From positions 7,977,001 to 8,041,000 of the forward strand of contig NZ_CP134053.1 in NCBI RefSeq assembly GCF_031583065.1: 64,000 nucleotides of DNA, in the 5' to 3' direction. The notes below the pieces were generated by a model that was given only the letters and a program-made list of their open reading frames with translations, was not told where the DNA came from and ran no database searches. Position 1 is the first letter of the stretch. Every line of letters starts with the position of its first letter. This stretch comes from Streptomyces sp. CGMCC 4.7035 (GTDB lineage: Bacteria > Actinomycetota > Actinomycetes > Streptomycetales > Streptomycetaceae). Positions 9,940 through 17,252 of the stretch are shown piece by piece. A program made the position numbers and the translations under genes.

Positions 9940-9993
9940 TCTTGAAAACCGTCGTGGTGCGAGCCACCGTGGGTTCGAATCCCACACCCACCG
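9940..9993 (+). pseudogene. 3' half of a tRNA-Ser gene (attachment-site-like remnant)
   Basis: From TCTTGAAAAC (the UGA anticodon loop) to the acceptor 3' strand ACCCACC and G73, the sequence matches the intact tRNA-Ser at 12.3 kb with two differences. The 5' half is absent: upstream bases do not resemble a tRNA. Anticodon loop to 3' end is the stretch typically used as attB by tyrosine integrases of actinomycete elements. An integrase fragment starts 27 bases further on. Confidence 0.75.
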
Positions 9994-10020
9994 CGTAGGT
10001 GAACCGGTGCGCGGCGGTCA

Positions 10021-10146
10021 TCATGCCGTACTCTCCAGGTGCCGGCCGAGGCGCTTCGCGAGGGACGGGCCGACACGAAGGAGCCGCTTCTGATGCGACT
10101 TCGGAGTGTCGAAGACCAAGGCCCCGTTGGCTTCGGCCAAGTTCTC
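10021..10146 (-). pseudogene. Tyrosine integrase fragment
   Basis: The minus-strand frame ending at 10021 contains NGALVFDTPKSHQKRLL followed by RVGPSLAKRLGRHLES. This is the segment of Streptomyces phage/AICE tyrosine recombinases that carries the TPKSHQRR block before the catalytic HxxR box. The catalytic domain that should follow is missing because a stop codon comes within about 20 residues. Upstream, the frame runs through the GNAT gene in a meaningless reading. I treat it as a truncated relic, supported by the adjacent tRNA-Ser 3' half. Confidence 0.65.
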
Positions 10147-10169
10147 GCCGGACAAGGGTGGTGGGCAGT

Positions 10170-10742
10170 TCAGGCCCCCGAGGCCGCTGACGGCCTGGTG
10201 GATGCGCCCACGACACCGTAGGCACGATCGCCAATGGTGAACTCTCCCAGAGTGGTCATACCGAAGCCGTCGACGTGGACTCTCCAAGACGCCTGGTTGG
10301 CCAGTTCGATGAAGGCAACCATCACATCGGCCCGTCCTGAGGCTGCCCGGAGAGCCGCCGTGAACAACCCGCGAGCCACTCCCCTCCCACGGTATGCGGC
10401 GGCGACCACCACAGGCCCATAGAACAGCCAAGGCGTTGCACGGAGCGGCTGCCCTTGCCACCGCAGTGAATCCTGCGCATCCAGCAGCGCCTTGGCCGGT
10501 GGCGGTGGACTGGGCATATTTTCCTGGGAGGCCAACCCGAGCAGGCCGGCCAAGCGCCCGTCATCGTCCGCGACGAGAAGACTCCCCTGCTCGGCCATCG
10601 AACGCAGGATGTCGGCATCGAGGCCGCCCTGCACAAAGCCCTGTTCGGCCCGCTCCTGCTCCGTGAGCGCGTCATAGTGATTGGCCGCGAAAAGTTCAGC
10701 CATAGCCGGGGCATCAGCCGCAGCGGCATATCGGTAGTCCAT
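10170..10742 (-). CDS. GNAT-family N-acetyltransferase
   Basis: 190 residues from the ATG at 10742 (MDYRYAAAADAPAMAELFAA). The acetyl-CoA-binding motif A is VVVAAAYRGRGVARGLFTAAL near residue 125; the strand VMVAFIELANQASWRVHVDGFGM follows. The donor is expected to be acetyl-CoA; the acceptor cannot be deduced. The gene lies in the accessory region between the integrase relic and the DUF4267 gene. Its codon use seems slightly less GC-rich than core neighbours, consistent with acquisition. A GTG at 10766 is an alternative start. Confidence 0.82.
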   Translation of the reverse strand: MDYRYAAAADAPAMAELFAANHYDALTEQERAEQGFVQGGLDADILRSMAEQGSLLVADDDGRLAGLLGLASQENMPSPPPPAKALLDAQDSLRWQGQPLRATPWLFYGPVVVAAAYRGRGVARGLFTAALRAASGRADVMVAFIELANQASWRVHVDGFGMTTLGEFTIGDRAYGVVGASTRPSAASGA

Positions 10743-10921
10743 GGCACCAGCCCTGTCGTCTACCACTGAGCGGACTATTAATCACAAATGTGGCTACTCA
10801 AGCGAATAGCCCCCACAAGAGCCCCTCAATGCCGACGACGTACTCGCCCCGGCGTACTGCGACGTCGTCCGTGGGCAACGAGGGATTCGGCGCAGCGGGG
10901 GAGGACCATCGGTGGCCGCGG

Positions 10922-11308
10922 TCAAGACAGCAGCAGCACGGCGCCGGCGGCGGCCATGACCGCGGTGGTGCTGCCGTGGATGCCGTAGTACGCCTTGGCG
11001 GGTCCGCCGCTGAGCTTCGTGATGAGCGTGTCACCGAGCGTTACCGCGGAGCCGGCCAGCATCATCCAGCCCTGTAGGCGGGTGCCGCCGCCGATCAGCG
11101 CGATCAGCAGGAAGAGACCGTAGCCGATGTCGCGGACGGCGAGGACGGACAGCCAGGCGCGGAAGGTGGGGTCGTCGGTGCGGGTACCGGGGATGCCGAA
11201 GTCTGCTGCGGCCTGCGGGGCCCACAGCAAGCGGGCGCCGATGACGATGATCCCGACGGCGATCGCCCAGGTGATGACGGTGGCGGCAGTGGTGGCAGCG
11301 GTAGGCAT
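10922..11308 (-). CDS. DUF4267-type small membrane protein
   Basis: 128 residues with four predicted hydrophobic segments (about 7-27, 52-72, 78-95 and 108-127). The conserved-looking segment is RAWLSVLAVRDIGYGLFLLIALIGGGTRLQGWMM. The family is often coded beside a TetR regulator, as here, and has no established function. It diverges from the tetR gene across a region with two copies of a palindromic operator. Confidence 0.78.
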   Translation of the reverse strand: MPTAATTAATVITWAIAVGIIVIGARLLWAPQAAADFGIPGTRTDDPTFRAWLSVLAVRDIGYGLFLLIALIGGGTRLQGWMMLAGSAVTLGDTLITKLSGGPAKAYYGIHGSTTAVMAAAGAVLLLS

Positions 11309-11364
11309 GACGGGTGCTCTCCTCCCCTCGCGGCGCCGACCCCCTGTCGAGCGCCGCTCGATCT

Positions 11365-11413
11365 TCTAGTCATGCTAGACATAGCATTGCCCTGATGTCT
11401 AGCAATGCTAGAA
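11365..11413. promoter_or_regulatory. Paired palindromic operators between DUF4267 gene and tetR
   Basis: Two 15-bp palindromes, TCTAGTCATGCTAGA (11365-11379) and TCTAGCAATGCTAGA (11399-11413), share TCTAG/CTAGA ends with centres 34 bases apart. Together they also form a larger inverted repeat (GCTAGACAT / ATGTCTAGC). The position between divergent genes and nine bases before the tetR start is typical of autoregulated TetR operators. Confidence 0.65.
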
Positions 11414-11421
11414 GCCCTCTC

Positions 11422-11830
11422 ATGTCGATCACCCGGAATCGCCGCGAGCGGGAGCGCGCCCAGCGCCACCGCCTGATCCTCGCCGTGGCGCGCGAGTTGG
11501 CCGAGGCCGAGGGCTGGGAGGCGGTCACCACCCGCCGCCTCGCCGAGCGCGTGGAGTACAGCCAGCCCGTGCTCTACAGCCACTTCAAGGGCAAGGACGC
11601 GATTGTCACGGCCGCCGCCGAGGAGGGCTTCGCCGAGCTGGCCGAGCTGCTGCGCCATGCGCGGACCGCCGCCCGAGGGCGCGAGCCGGAGAGCGGCCTG
11701 CGCGCCGGGTGCGGGTCTATTTGCGCTTCGCCGTCGAACACCCGGCCCTCTACCAGGCGATGTTCGTGATGCCCACGCAGCTGAAGTTCGCCGGCGAGGA
11801 GACCCCCGCGGCGCCCCGAGGGAGGACTGC
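11422..11830 (+). pseudogene. TetR-family regulator, frameshifted and truncated
   Basis: The first 95 codons give a good TetR N-terminus: RRERERAQRHRLILAVARELAEAEGWEAVTTRRLAERVEYSQPVLYSHFKGKDAIVTAA is the DNA-binding domain. At about 11703-11709 the frame breaks. The ligand-domain sequence continues in another frame as VYLRFAVEHPALYQAMFVMPTQLKFAGEETPAA, then becomes unrelated after about 11830. A complete TetR would need another 60-80 residues. The DNA-binding half could still be made as a 117-residue product. A single sequencing error could explain the first break but not the missing end. Confidence 0.7.
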
Positions 11831-11847
11831 ACGCGGAGGCGGGTGTC

Positions 11848-12079
11848 GTGAACCGGGCCGCGATCGGTGTCACCGTCAGCCACGCCGTTGAGCAGCCGAA
11901 GCCGAGGCAGGCGACCGCCGAGGAGGCGTCGCTTCTGGGCATCCAGAAAGAAGGCCGCACTCATCACGCACATCCGCCGGACGTACTACAGCGACCAGGG
12001 ACGGCCCGTCGAGACGGCGGACATCGTGGTGCCCGCCGCTCACTGAGAGATCGTCTACGAGATTCCGATCAACCAGTAG
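11848..12079 (+). pseudogene. GntR-family (UTRA domain) regulator, C-terminal relic
   Basis: The plus strand reads ATAEEASLLGIQKEG, then after a one-base shift ALITHIRRTYYSDQGRPVETADIVVPAAH, an in-frame TGA, and EIVYEIPINQ followed by TAG. This is the C-terminal ligand (UTRA) region of the GntR regulators found in Streptomyces, including KorSA-type repressors of integrative elements. The DNA-binding half is absent. It abuts the broken tetR, so both ends of this segment are recombination scars. Confidence 0.7.
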
Positions 12080-12211
12080 CGAACGACGCCCACCCCGCCG
12101 AGTGGATCGCGCAAAGCGTCGGTCGCCCCGTGCCCCGGACGTGCCCCTGCCGTGCCCGGTCGGGTGGGAAACCACGGGGAACCACGGTGACGAGCGGGCA
12201 CCGCGCAGCAC

Positions 12212-12245
12212 AACGGCCCCTGACCGTTTCTGGTCAGGGGCCGTT
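12212..12245 (-). terminator. Terminator hairpin after tRNA-Ser
   Basis: A perfect 14-bp stem (12212-12225 with 12232-12245) and six-base loop begin nine bases after the 3' end of the tRNA. Confidence 0.75.
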
Positions 12246-12253
12246 CAAATGCG

Positions 12254-12338
12254 CGGTGGGTGTGGGATTTGAACCCACGGTGGCTCGCGCCACGACGGTT
12301 TTCAAGACCGTTCCCTTAGGCCGCTCGGGCAACCCACC
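12254..12338 (-). tRNA. tRNA-Ser (anticodon UGA)
   Basis: An 85-base class II tRNA gene. The acceptor is GGTGGGT paired with ACCCACC, and the D arm is CCCGAGCGGCCTAAGGG. The anticodon stem ACGGT/ACCGT has loop CTTGAAA (anticodon TGA, reading UCA codons). There is a long variable arm, the T loop is TTCAAAT, and the discriminator is G73. CCA is not encoded. Parts of this gene recur at 9.94 kb (3' half) and 13.46 kb (5' half). Confidence 0.93.
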
Positions 12339-12821
12339 TGAGCCCCGTCCCACCTGGGGCGGAGCGGCTACAGCCTACCGGCCTCCGGCCTCGCGCGGGG
12401 GCCGTGGTCCCCACGGGGTCCACTGGCTCCGTTCCGGGGCACTTCCCGACCTGCGGCACTGGCCGCGTTGTCCGCCTGGGCGCCGTCGGACATGCCCGAC
12501 AGCAGCCGGTGCCGAGTGCCGTCGCCACGGCGGCCGTCAATGGGACGGTCATGATCGGTCGTTTTCGGTGCTTGCGCGTCGTCAACTCATCCCGAAGGGT
12601 TTTTGACGATGGCCCCGTGGCATGGGGCAGCGTCGGGGTGCGACGGAGCGGTGCCGGCGGTCGGGGCAGGCAGGAGCCAGGAGTTCGGGGTCGGCTGCTG
12701 AGGAGAGGGCACCGGATGCGGGCGGTCGCCGAAGCTGGTGAAGGCGTCGCCCCGGCTCATGTGGCCGTGGGCTGCGGGAAACCGGTCCGCCGCCGGTCAG
12801 GACAGGCGGCGGACTCGCGGG
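12339..12821. other. Intergenic stretch without a recognisable gene
   Basis: About 480 bases upstream of tRNA-Ser. A minus-strand frame (12316-12585) opens with a weak hydrophobic segment but runs into the tRNA and shows no family pattern. The stretch presumably holds the tRNA promoter; I see nothing else I can support. Confidence 0.5.
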
Positions 12822-13328
12822 TCACACGGTCTGCCTGCGTCCCCGGAGGAAGACGAACACGGTGAGGACGGCAGCGAGAGCGAACATGGCGCTCGCTCCC
12901 AGCCACTGCATCCCGGCCATCTGCTTGATCGGCAGGTAGTCCAACGCCCAGCCGACGACATGCTTGGACTCAAGGCAGGCGGCCTGCTTCGCCCCGTAGC
13001 AGGTATCAATGTTCAGGCGCCCACCGGAAGCGGTGAGAAAGTCAGGGGTGCCGCCGCCCAGCGGGCTGGCTCCCGCGGGCAGTGTCGGCCATTCGACGTC
13101 AGCCCCGGCGCCCTTGTGCGTGGTCGCCGTCATGACGTGCCCGAGGTGATGCTGGGCCTGGCTCCACCCGTACTTGACGGCGACGGAGGCGCCCAGGGTC
13201 ACCGTCATCGAGACCAGGGTGCGGCGCAGGACCATGCCGAGCGCCGTACCCAACGCGAACGTCAGCAGGGCGAGCGCCACCGGCACGATGCCCGTGGTGT
13301 CGAAGAACACGTCGCGCCAGTCCACCAT
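12822..13328 (-). CDS. Membrane protein resembling the C-terminal part of an ABC permease
   Basis: 168 residues from the ATG at 13328 (MVDWRDVFFDTTGIVPVALALLTFALGTALG). Three hydrophobic segments are visible (about 12-32, 36-54 and 140-162). A non-hydrophobic stretch with two Cys (DTCYGAKQAACLES) lies between the second and third. The start FDTTGIVPVALALLTFALGTALGMVLRRTLVSM strongly resembles the second half of Streptomyces ABC permeases that are twice as long. The gene is therefore probably truncated at its 5' side, beside the tRNA-Ser chimera and its terminator. No ATPase gene is adjacent. Function, if any, is unknown. Confidence 0.65.
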   Translation of the reverse strand: MVDWRDVFFDTTGIVPVALALLTFALGTALGMVLRRTLVSMTVTLGASVAVKYGWSQAQHHLGHVMTATTHKGAGADVEWPTLPAGASPLGGGTPDFLTASGGRLNIDTCYGAKQAACLESKHVVGWALDYLPIKQMAGMQWLGASAMFALAAVLTVFVFLRGRRQTV

Positions 13329-13350
13329 TATGCTCCGGCCCTTGACCCGC

Positions 13351-13387
13351 AGAAGGGGGTGCCTCTCAGCAAGAGGCACCCCCTTCT
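13351..13387 (-). terminator. Perfect 16-bp hairpin
   Basis: Bases 13351-13366 and 13372-13387 are perfectly complementary with a five-base loop. The hairpin lies directly downstream of the chimeric tRNA-like gene on the minus strand and upstream of the truncated permease. Confidence 0.75.
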
Positions 13388-13408
13388 GACCTGCACGTCT
13401 GTGGCCTG

Positions 13409-13496
13409 CGGCGGCGTTGGGACTCGAACCCGCGAGGACGCTTTGACGTCCTCACGTTTTCAAGACCGTTCCCTTAGGCCGCTCGGGCAACCCACC
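13409..13496 (-). pseudogene. Chimeric tRNA-Ser: intact 5' half joined to a foreign 3' half
   Basis: From 13496 down to 13456 the sequence is identical to the intact tRNA-Ser (5' acceptor strand, D arm, anticodon arm up to CTTGAAAAC). From 13455 on it differs: a variable-arm hairpin GAGGACG/CGTCCTC, a T loop TTCGAGT, and an acceptor strand ending CGCCGCC. The last part does not pair properly with GGTGGGT, and the anticodon and T stems are broken. It looks like a recombination junction in the anticodon loop, complementary to the 3'-half remnant at 9.94 kb but in opposite orientation. A functional tRNA is unlikely. Confidence 0.7.
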
Positions 13497-13599
13497 CCGC
13501 GCCCACCGTGATCGGCGGCGCGGGACAAGAGTCACGGGTTCGCACACGCGCGCGTGGGTCAGCGCGGATCATGCGTCCCGGCCCGCCCGCCCCGGGGGG

Positions 13600-15081
13600 T
13601 CAGCTGTCGCCGAGGCGGGAGCCCAGGGTGAGTTCGACCGTATGGGACTTGCCGTTGCGTTCGTAGGTGATGGTGACCTTGTCGCCGGGCTTGTGGGTCC
13701 AGATTTCGCCGATCAGGGTCGGGCCGCTGTCGATCACCCTGTCGTCCAGCTTGGTGATCACGTCACCCGGCTTGAGGCCCGCCTCGTCCGCGGGACCGCC
13801 CGACTCGACCGCGGCGGAGCCGCCGGCGCCCTGGTCGGTGATCTTCGCCCCGCCGGTGCTGTCCTCCAGCGAGACCGAGGCACCGATCTTCGCGTAGACC
13901 GGCTTGCCCGTCTTGATCAGCTGCTTGGCGACGTACTCGGCCTGGTTGATCGGGATCGCGAAGCCCAGACCGATCGAGCCGGACTGGCCGCTGCCGCCCA
14001 GACCGCTGCTGCCCGTGGACTGGATCGCCGAGTTGATGCCGATGACCGCGCCCGTGGAATCCAGGAGGGGGCCGCCGGAGTTGCCCGGGTTGATCGAGGC
14101 GTCCGTCTGCAGGGCGCTCATGTACGAGGCCTTGCTGCTGGAGCTGCCGTCGCTGGAGGCCACCGGACGGTTCTTGGCGCTGATGATGCCCGTGGTCACC
14201 GTGTTCGAGAGACCGAAGGGGGCGCCGATCGCGATGGTCCCGTCGCCGACCGCCACCTTGTCGGAGTCGCCGAGGGCGAGGGGCTTGAGGTCGCTCGGGG
14301 CGTTCTTGAGCTTGATGACGGCGACGTCGTAGCCCTGCGCGTGACCGATGATCTCGGCGTCGTACTTCTTGCCGTTGGGGAACGTCGCCGTGAGCTTGCC
14401 GCCGTTGACCGCGTCCGCCACCACGTGGTTGTTGGTGACGATGTGGCCCTGCTTGTCGAAGACGAAGCCCGTGCCGGTGCCGCCCTGGCCGTTGGTGCTC
14501 TCGGCCTCGATGGTGACCGTGCTCGGCAGCGCCTTGGCGGCCACACCGGCGACGGTGCCGGAGGCGCGCTTGACGTCGCCACCGCTGGTGGCGGCGGAGA
14601 CGGTCGTCGAGCCGCTGGAGTCGTCGTTCTTGGCCAGTTGGTATCCGATGCCGCCGCCGACGCCGCCCGCGACCAGCGCGGCGACGAGGATCCCGGCGAC
14701 CAGGCCGCCACGGCGGTTCTTCGGCTTCGGGGCGGGCGCCTGGTACGCGGCGCCCCAGGCGCCTCCCGCGCCGCCGCCCGCGTACGCGGGGGTGACCGGC
14801 GGAGGCGGCGGCCAGTCCGCCTCGGCGGCCGAGAAGGCCCCGGGCTGCTCCGGGGGCACGGACGGGAGCGGGGCGGTCGGCGCGCTCTCCGGATGCGGGG
14901 CGCCCGTCGTGGACGGCACGCCCTGCGCGGGCGGAGTGCTCCCCGCGGCCGGACCAGGGTGCCCCGCGTACGGCGCGTGCCCTTCGGCGGCCGCACCCGG
15001 AGCGGAAGCGGGAGCGTCCACCGGCACAGGAGGTGCAGACGGGGCCGGGGGTACCGCAGTGCCCTCGTTCTCGGTGCTCAC
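13600..15081 (-). CDS. HtrA/DegP-like serine protease, membrane-anchored, with PDZ domain
   Basis: 493 residues from the GTG at 15081, which has AGGAG seven bases upstream; the longer frame to 15132 lacks this. Layout: a Pro/Ala/Gly-rich cytoplasmic region (1-125), one membrane helix (GGLVAGILVAALVAGGVGGGIGY), a trypsin-like domain, and a PDZ domain (about 400-490, GGPADEAGLKPGDVITKLDD). The catalytic triad is visible as NNHVV, YDVAVIKL and NPGNSGGP. It would degrade or process proteins outside the membrane, typically in envelope stress. It diverges from the phosphodiesterase gene over a 280-base promoter region. Confidence 0.92.
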   Translation of the reverse strand: MSTENEGTAVPPAPSAPPVPVDAPASAPGAAAEGHAPYAGHPGPAAGSTPPAQGVPSTTGAPHPESAPTAPLPSVPPEQPGAFSAAEADWPPPPPVTPAYAGGGAGGAWGAAYQAPAPKPKNRRGGLVAGILVAALVAGGVGGGIGYQLAKNDDSSGSTTVSAATSGGDVKRASGTVAGVAAKALPSTVTIEAESTNGQGGTGTGFVFDKQGHIVTNNHVVADAVNGGKLTATFPNGKKYDAEIIGHAQGYDVAVIKLKNAPSDLKPLALGDSDKVAVGDGTIAIGAPFGLSNTVTTGIISAKNRPVASSDGSSSSKASYMSALQTDASINPGNSGGPLLDSTGAVIGINSAIQSTGSSGLGGSGQSGSIGLGFAIPINQAEYVAKQLIKTGKPVYAKIGASVSLEDSTGGAKITDQGAGGSAAVESGGPADEAGLKPGDVITKLDDRVIDSGPTLIGEIWTHKPGDKVTITYERNGKSHTVELTLGSRLGDS

Positions 15082-15360
15082 AGCTCTTCTCCTCGTTCCA
15101 CGGCTGTTCTTCTGGGTCGCACTCGGCCGCATTCGCTCACCCTGCGCGGCGCCGGGCGCGTTTCAGCTGTGCATGTCCTTTTGTACGTCGTCAAGCTTTT
15201 CCCACGGGGCGTCAGAGCACCATAAGCGGTGGCTGTGGGTCCGGGCCGATCCTTTATATCGGACGATTCCGAACAAAAATCTGCATTCCCGACACCTCGC
15301 CGACGCCCTCGCGTCGCCCTCCGATCCCACACGCCCCCGTGACGGTGGCACGATGACGCG

Positions 15361-16170
15361 GTGACCCACGCACGACAGCACCTGGTCCAGGTGGTCGCCC
15401 ACCGCGGAGCCTCGGAAGAGGCTCCCGAGCACACCCTGGCCGCGTACAAGAAGGCGATCGAGGACGGTGCAGACGCCCTCGAGTGCGACGTCCGGCTGAC
15501 CGCGGACGGGCATCTCGTCTGCGTCCACGACCGACGCGTCAACCGTACGTCCAACGGCCGCGGCGCGGTCTCCGCCCTGGAGCTCGCCGACCTCGCCGCC
15601 CTGGACTTCGGCTCCTGGAAGAGCCGCGACGAGGAGCCCGACTGGGAGCACCGGCCGCAGGACCCCGAGGACACCTCTGTCCTCACCCTGGAGCGCCTGC
15701 TGGAACTGGTCGCCGACGCCGGGCGCCCGATCGACCTGGCCATCGAGACGAAGCACCCGACGCGCTGGGCGGGGCAGGTCGAGGAGCGGCTGCTGGTTCT
15801 GCTGAAGCGATTCGGCTTGGACGCCCCGCAGTCCCCGGACGAGTCGCCGGTACGGATCATGAGCTTCTCGGCACGCTCGCTGCACCGTGTGCGGGCCGCC
15901 TCTCCCATGTTGCCCACGGTCTACCTCCTGCAGTTCCTCTCGCCCCGGCTGCGCGACGGACGACTGCCCGCGGGTGTCCGGATCGCAGGCCCTTCGATGC
16001 GGATCGTGCGCAGTCACCCCGCGTACATCCAGCGCCTGAAGCAGGCCGGCCACCAGGTGCACGTATGGACCGTGAACGAGCCCGAGGACGTCGATCTCTG
16101 CGTCGAGCTGGGCGTCGACGCCATCATCACCAACCGACCGCGCGCGGTCCTGCACCGGCTCGGGCGCTGA
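15361..16170 (+). CDS. glpQ: Glycerophosphodiester phosphodiesterase
   Basis: 269 residues of the GDPD TIM-barrel family, which hydrolyses glycerophosphodiesters to glycerol-3-phosphate and an alcohol. The signature HRGASEEAPEHTLAAYKKAIEDGADALECDVRLTADGHLVCVHD carries the catalytic His pair and the metal-binding Glu/Asp. AIETKHP and HVWTVNEPEDVDLCVELGVDAIITNRP complete the barrel. There is no signal peptide, so it is cytoplasmic. It starts with GTG and has a candidate -10 (CACGAT) about six bases upstream, suggesting a leaderless or very short leader. Confidence 0.92.
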   Translation: MTHARQHLVQVVAHRGASEEAPEHTLAAYKKAIEDGADALECDVRLTADGHLVCVHDRRVNRTSNGRGAVSALELADLAALDFGSWKSRDEEPDWEHRPQDPEDTSVLTLERLLELVADAGRPIDLAIETKHPTRWAGQVEERLLVLLKRFGLDAPQSPDESPVRIMSFSARSLHRVRAASPMLPTVYLLQFLSPRLRDGRLPAGVRIAGPSMRIVRSHPAYIQRLKQAGHQVHVWTVNEPEDVDLCVELGVDAIITNRPRAVLHRLGR

Positions 16171-16362
16171 GCAGCACACCCCCTGTGCCCCGTATCCCTC
16201 CCCACAAGGGTTGAAATCCAGCCACACGACTGCGGGAGTGCACCGGCGCGTTCGATGCACATTCGATCGTGACGAGTGCGTCACCACACGTGCGGTGGCC
16301 GGTTTCCAGTCCAGCCCAATGGGGCATTCACACCGTGGCGTGGGGCGAAGGAGGTCTCGGGG

Positions 16363-16905
16363 GTGGCGTTGGTGGTGGCACAGGAGGTGCCCACGTCGTC
16401 GAGCATGGCCGTACCCCATGGTCCTGCGGGCGTGGGGGAGGCGAGACACCGGATGCGCGATCAGCTGCGTACCGGTGGCGTGTCGGAATCGGTCATCGAC
16501 GATGCCGTACTGATCCTTTCGGAACTGCTCAGCAATGCGTGTCGCCATGGCAGACCGCTCGGCGACAGCCTGGCAGGGGACGGAGACGTGCGCGCCGCAT
16601 GGCGCTTCGATACCTCCGGACGGCTCACGGTCGAGGTGACGGACGGCGGCGGCCCGACCCGTCCGGTTCCCGCGACCCCTTCGGTCACCGCGCACGGCGG
16701 TCGCGGGCTGAACATCATCACGGCGCTGGCCAAGGACTGGGGTGTCCGGGACGACGCCCACGGCGAGGTCACGGTCTGGGTCGTCGTGCAGGACGACGCC
16801 GACTCCGCGCACCGTCGGGACGACTTCGCTACGCGCGTCACGGCACCCTCCGTGTCGGAGATGCCCGACCTGGACTTCACGGACGCGTTCGACGACCTGG
16901 ACTGA
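16363..16905 (+). CDS. RsbW-like ATP-binding protein (HATPase)
   Basis: 180 residues from the GTG at 16363, chosen for the AAGGAGG eight bases upstream; the frame is open further back. The GHKL ATPase boxes are present: VLILSELLSNACRHG (N box), VEVTDGGGPTRPVP (G1) and HGGRGLNIITALAKDWGV (G2). Streptomyces has many such small kinases, related to anti-sigma factors RsbW and SpoIIAB, and their partners are mostly unknown. The C-terminus is acidic (PDLDFTDAFDDLD). A tandem repeat begins right after the stop codon. Confidence 0.85.
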   Translation: MALVVAQEVPTSSSMAVPHGPAGVGEARHRMRDQLRTGGVSESVIDDAVLILSELLSNACRHGRPLGDSLAGDGDVRAAWRFDTSGRLTVEVTDGGGPTRPVPATPSVTAHGGRGLNIITALAKDWGVRDDAHGEVTVWVVVQDDADSAHRRDDFATRVTAPSVSEMPDLDFTDAFDDLD

Positions 16906-16908
16906 GAG

Positions 16909-17000
16909 GGTCCGTACGAGGACCTGGGCGCAGACGGTCCGTACCGGGGCTCCGGACTCAGACGGTCCGTACGGAGGATCCGGACTCAGACGGTCCGTAC
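16909..17000. repeat. Four tandem copies of a 27-28-bp repeat
   Basis: GGTCCGTAC occurs at 16909, 16936, 16964 and 16992, that is at steps of 27, 28 and 28 bases. The last copies share GGACTCAGACGGTCCGTAC. The repeats lie just after the stop of the ATPase gene and before the SEC-C gene. Confidence 0.8.
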
Positions 17001-17252
17001 CGAGGATCTCGGACCAGGACAACCCCGGAACGCCCCGACCGGAATCGAGACAGCCGGCGGCGCGCCCGTACAGACGCTCCCGGCCAGGGCCGGGGAGGGG
17101 TCGGGACGACCGCTCGGGGGCCGACGTCCGGCCCGAACAAAGCACCGTTTCAGGGACGACTCGGTGCGTTGTCCACAAGATCCCGTCGGCAGTCGTGCGA
17201 GCGGCTAGGCTCGCGCCCGTACGAAACGAGCCGTAACCGGGAGACACCCACG
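17001..17252. other. Upstream region of the SEC-C gene with one DnaA box
   Basis: A perfect Streptomyces-type DnaA box, TTGTCCACA, lies at 17169-17177. A candidate -10 element TAGGCT follows at about 17206, some 45 bases before the ATG. No gene is evident. Confidence 0.45.

Noticed and set aside
9880-9993. A complete tRNA gene ending at 9993
   Set aside because: No 5' acceptor strand GGTGGGT or D arm is present upstream of the anticodon loop; only the 3' half matches tRNA-Ser.
12316-12585. Minus-strand frame of 89 codons with a weak N-terminal hydrophobic segment
   Set aside because: It runs into the tRNA-Ser gene and shows no coding or family signal.
16909-17000. CRISPR array at the 28-bp repeats
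   Set aside because: The units follow one another without unique spacers and there are no cas genes in the window.
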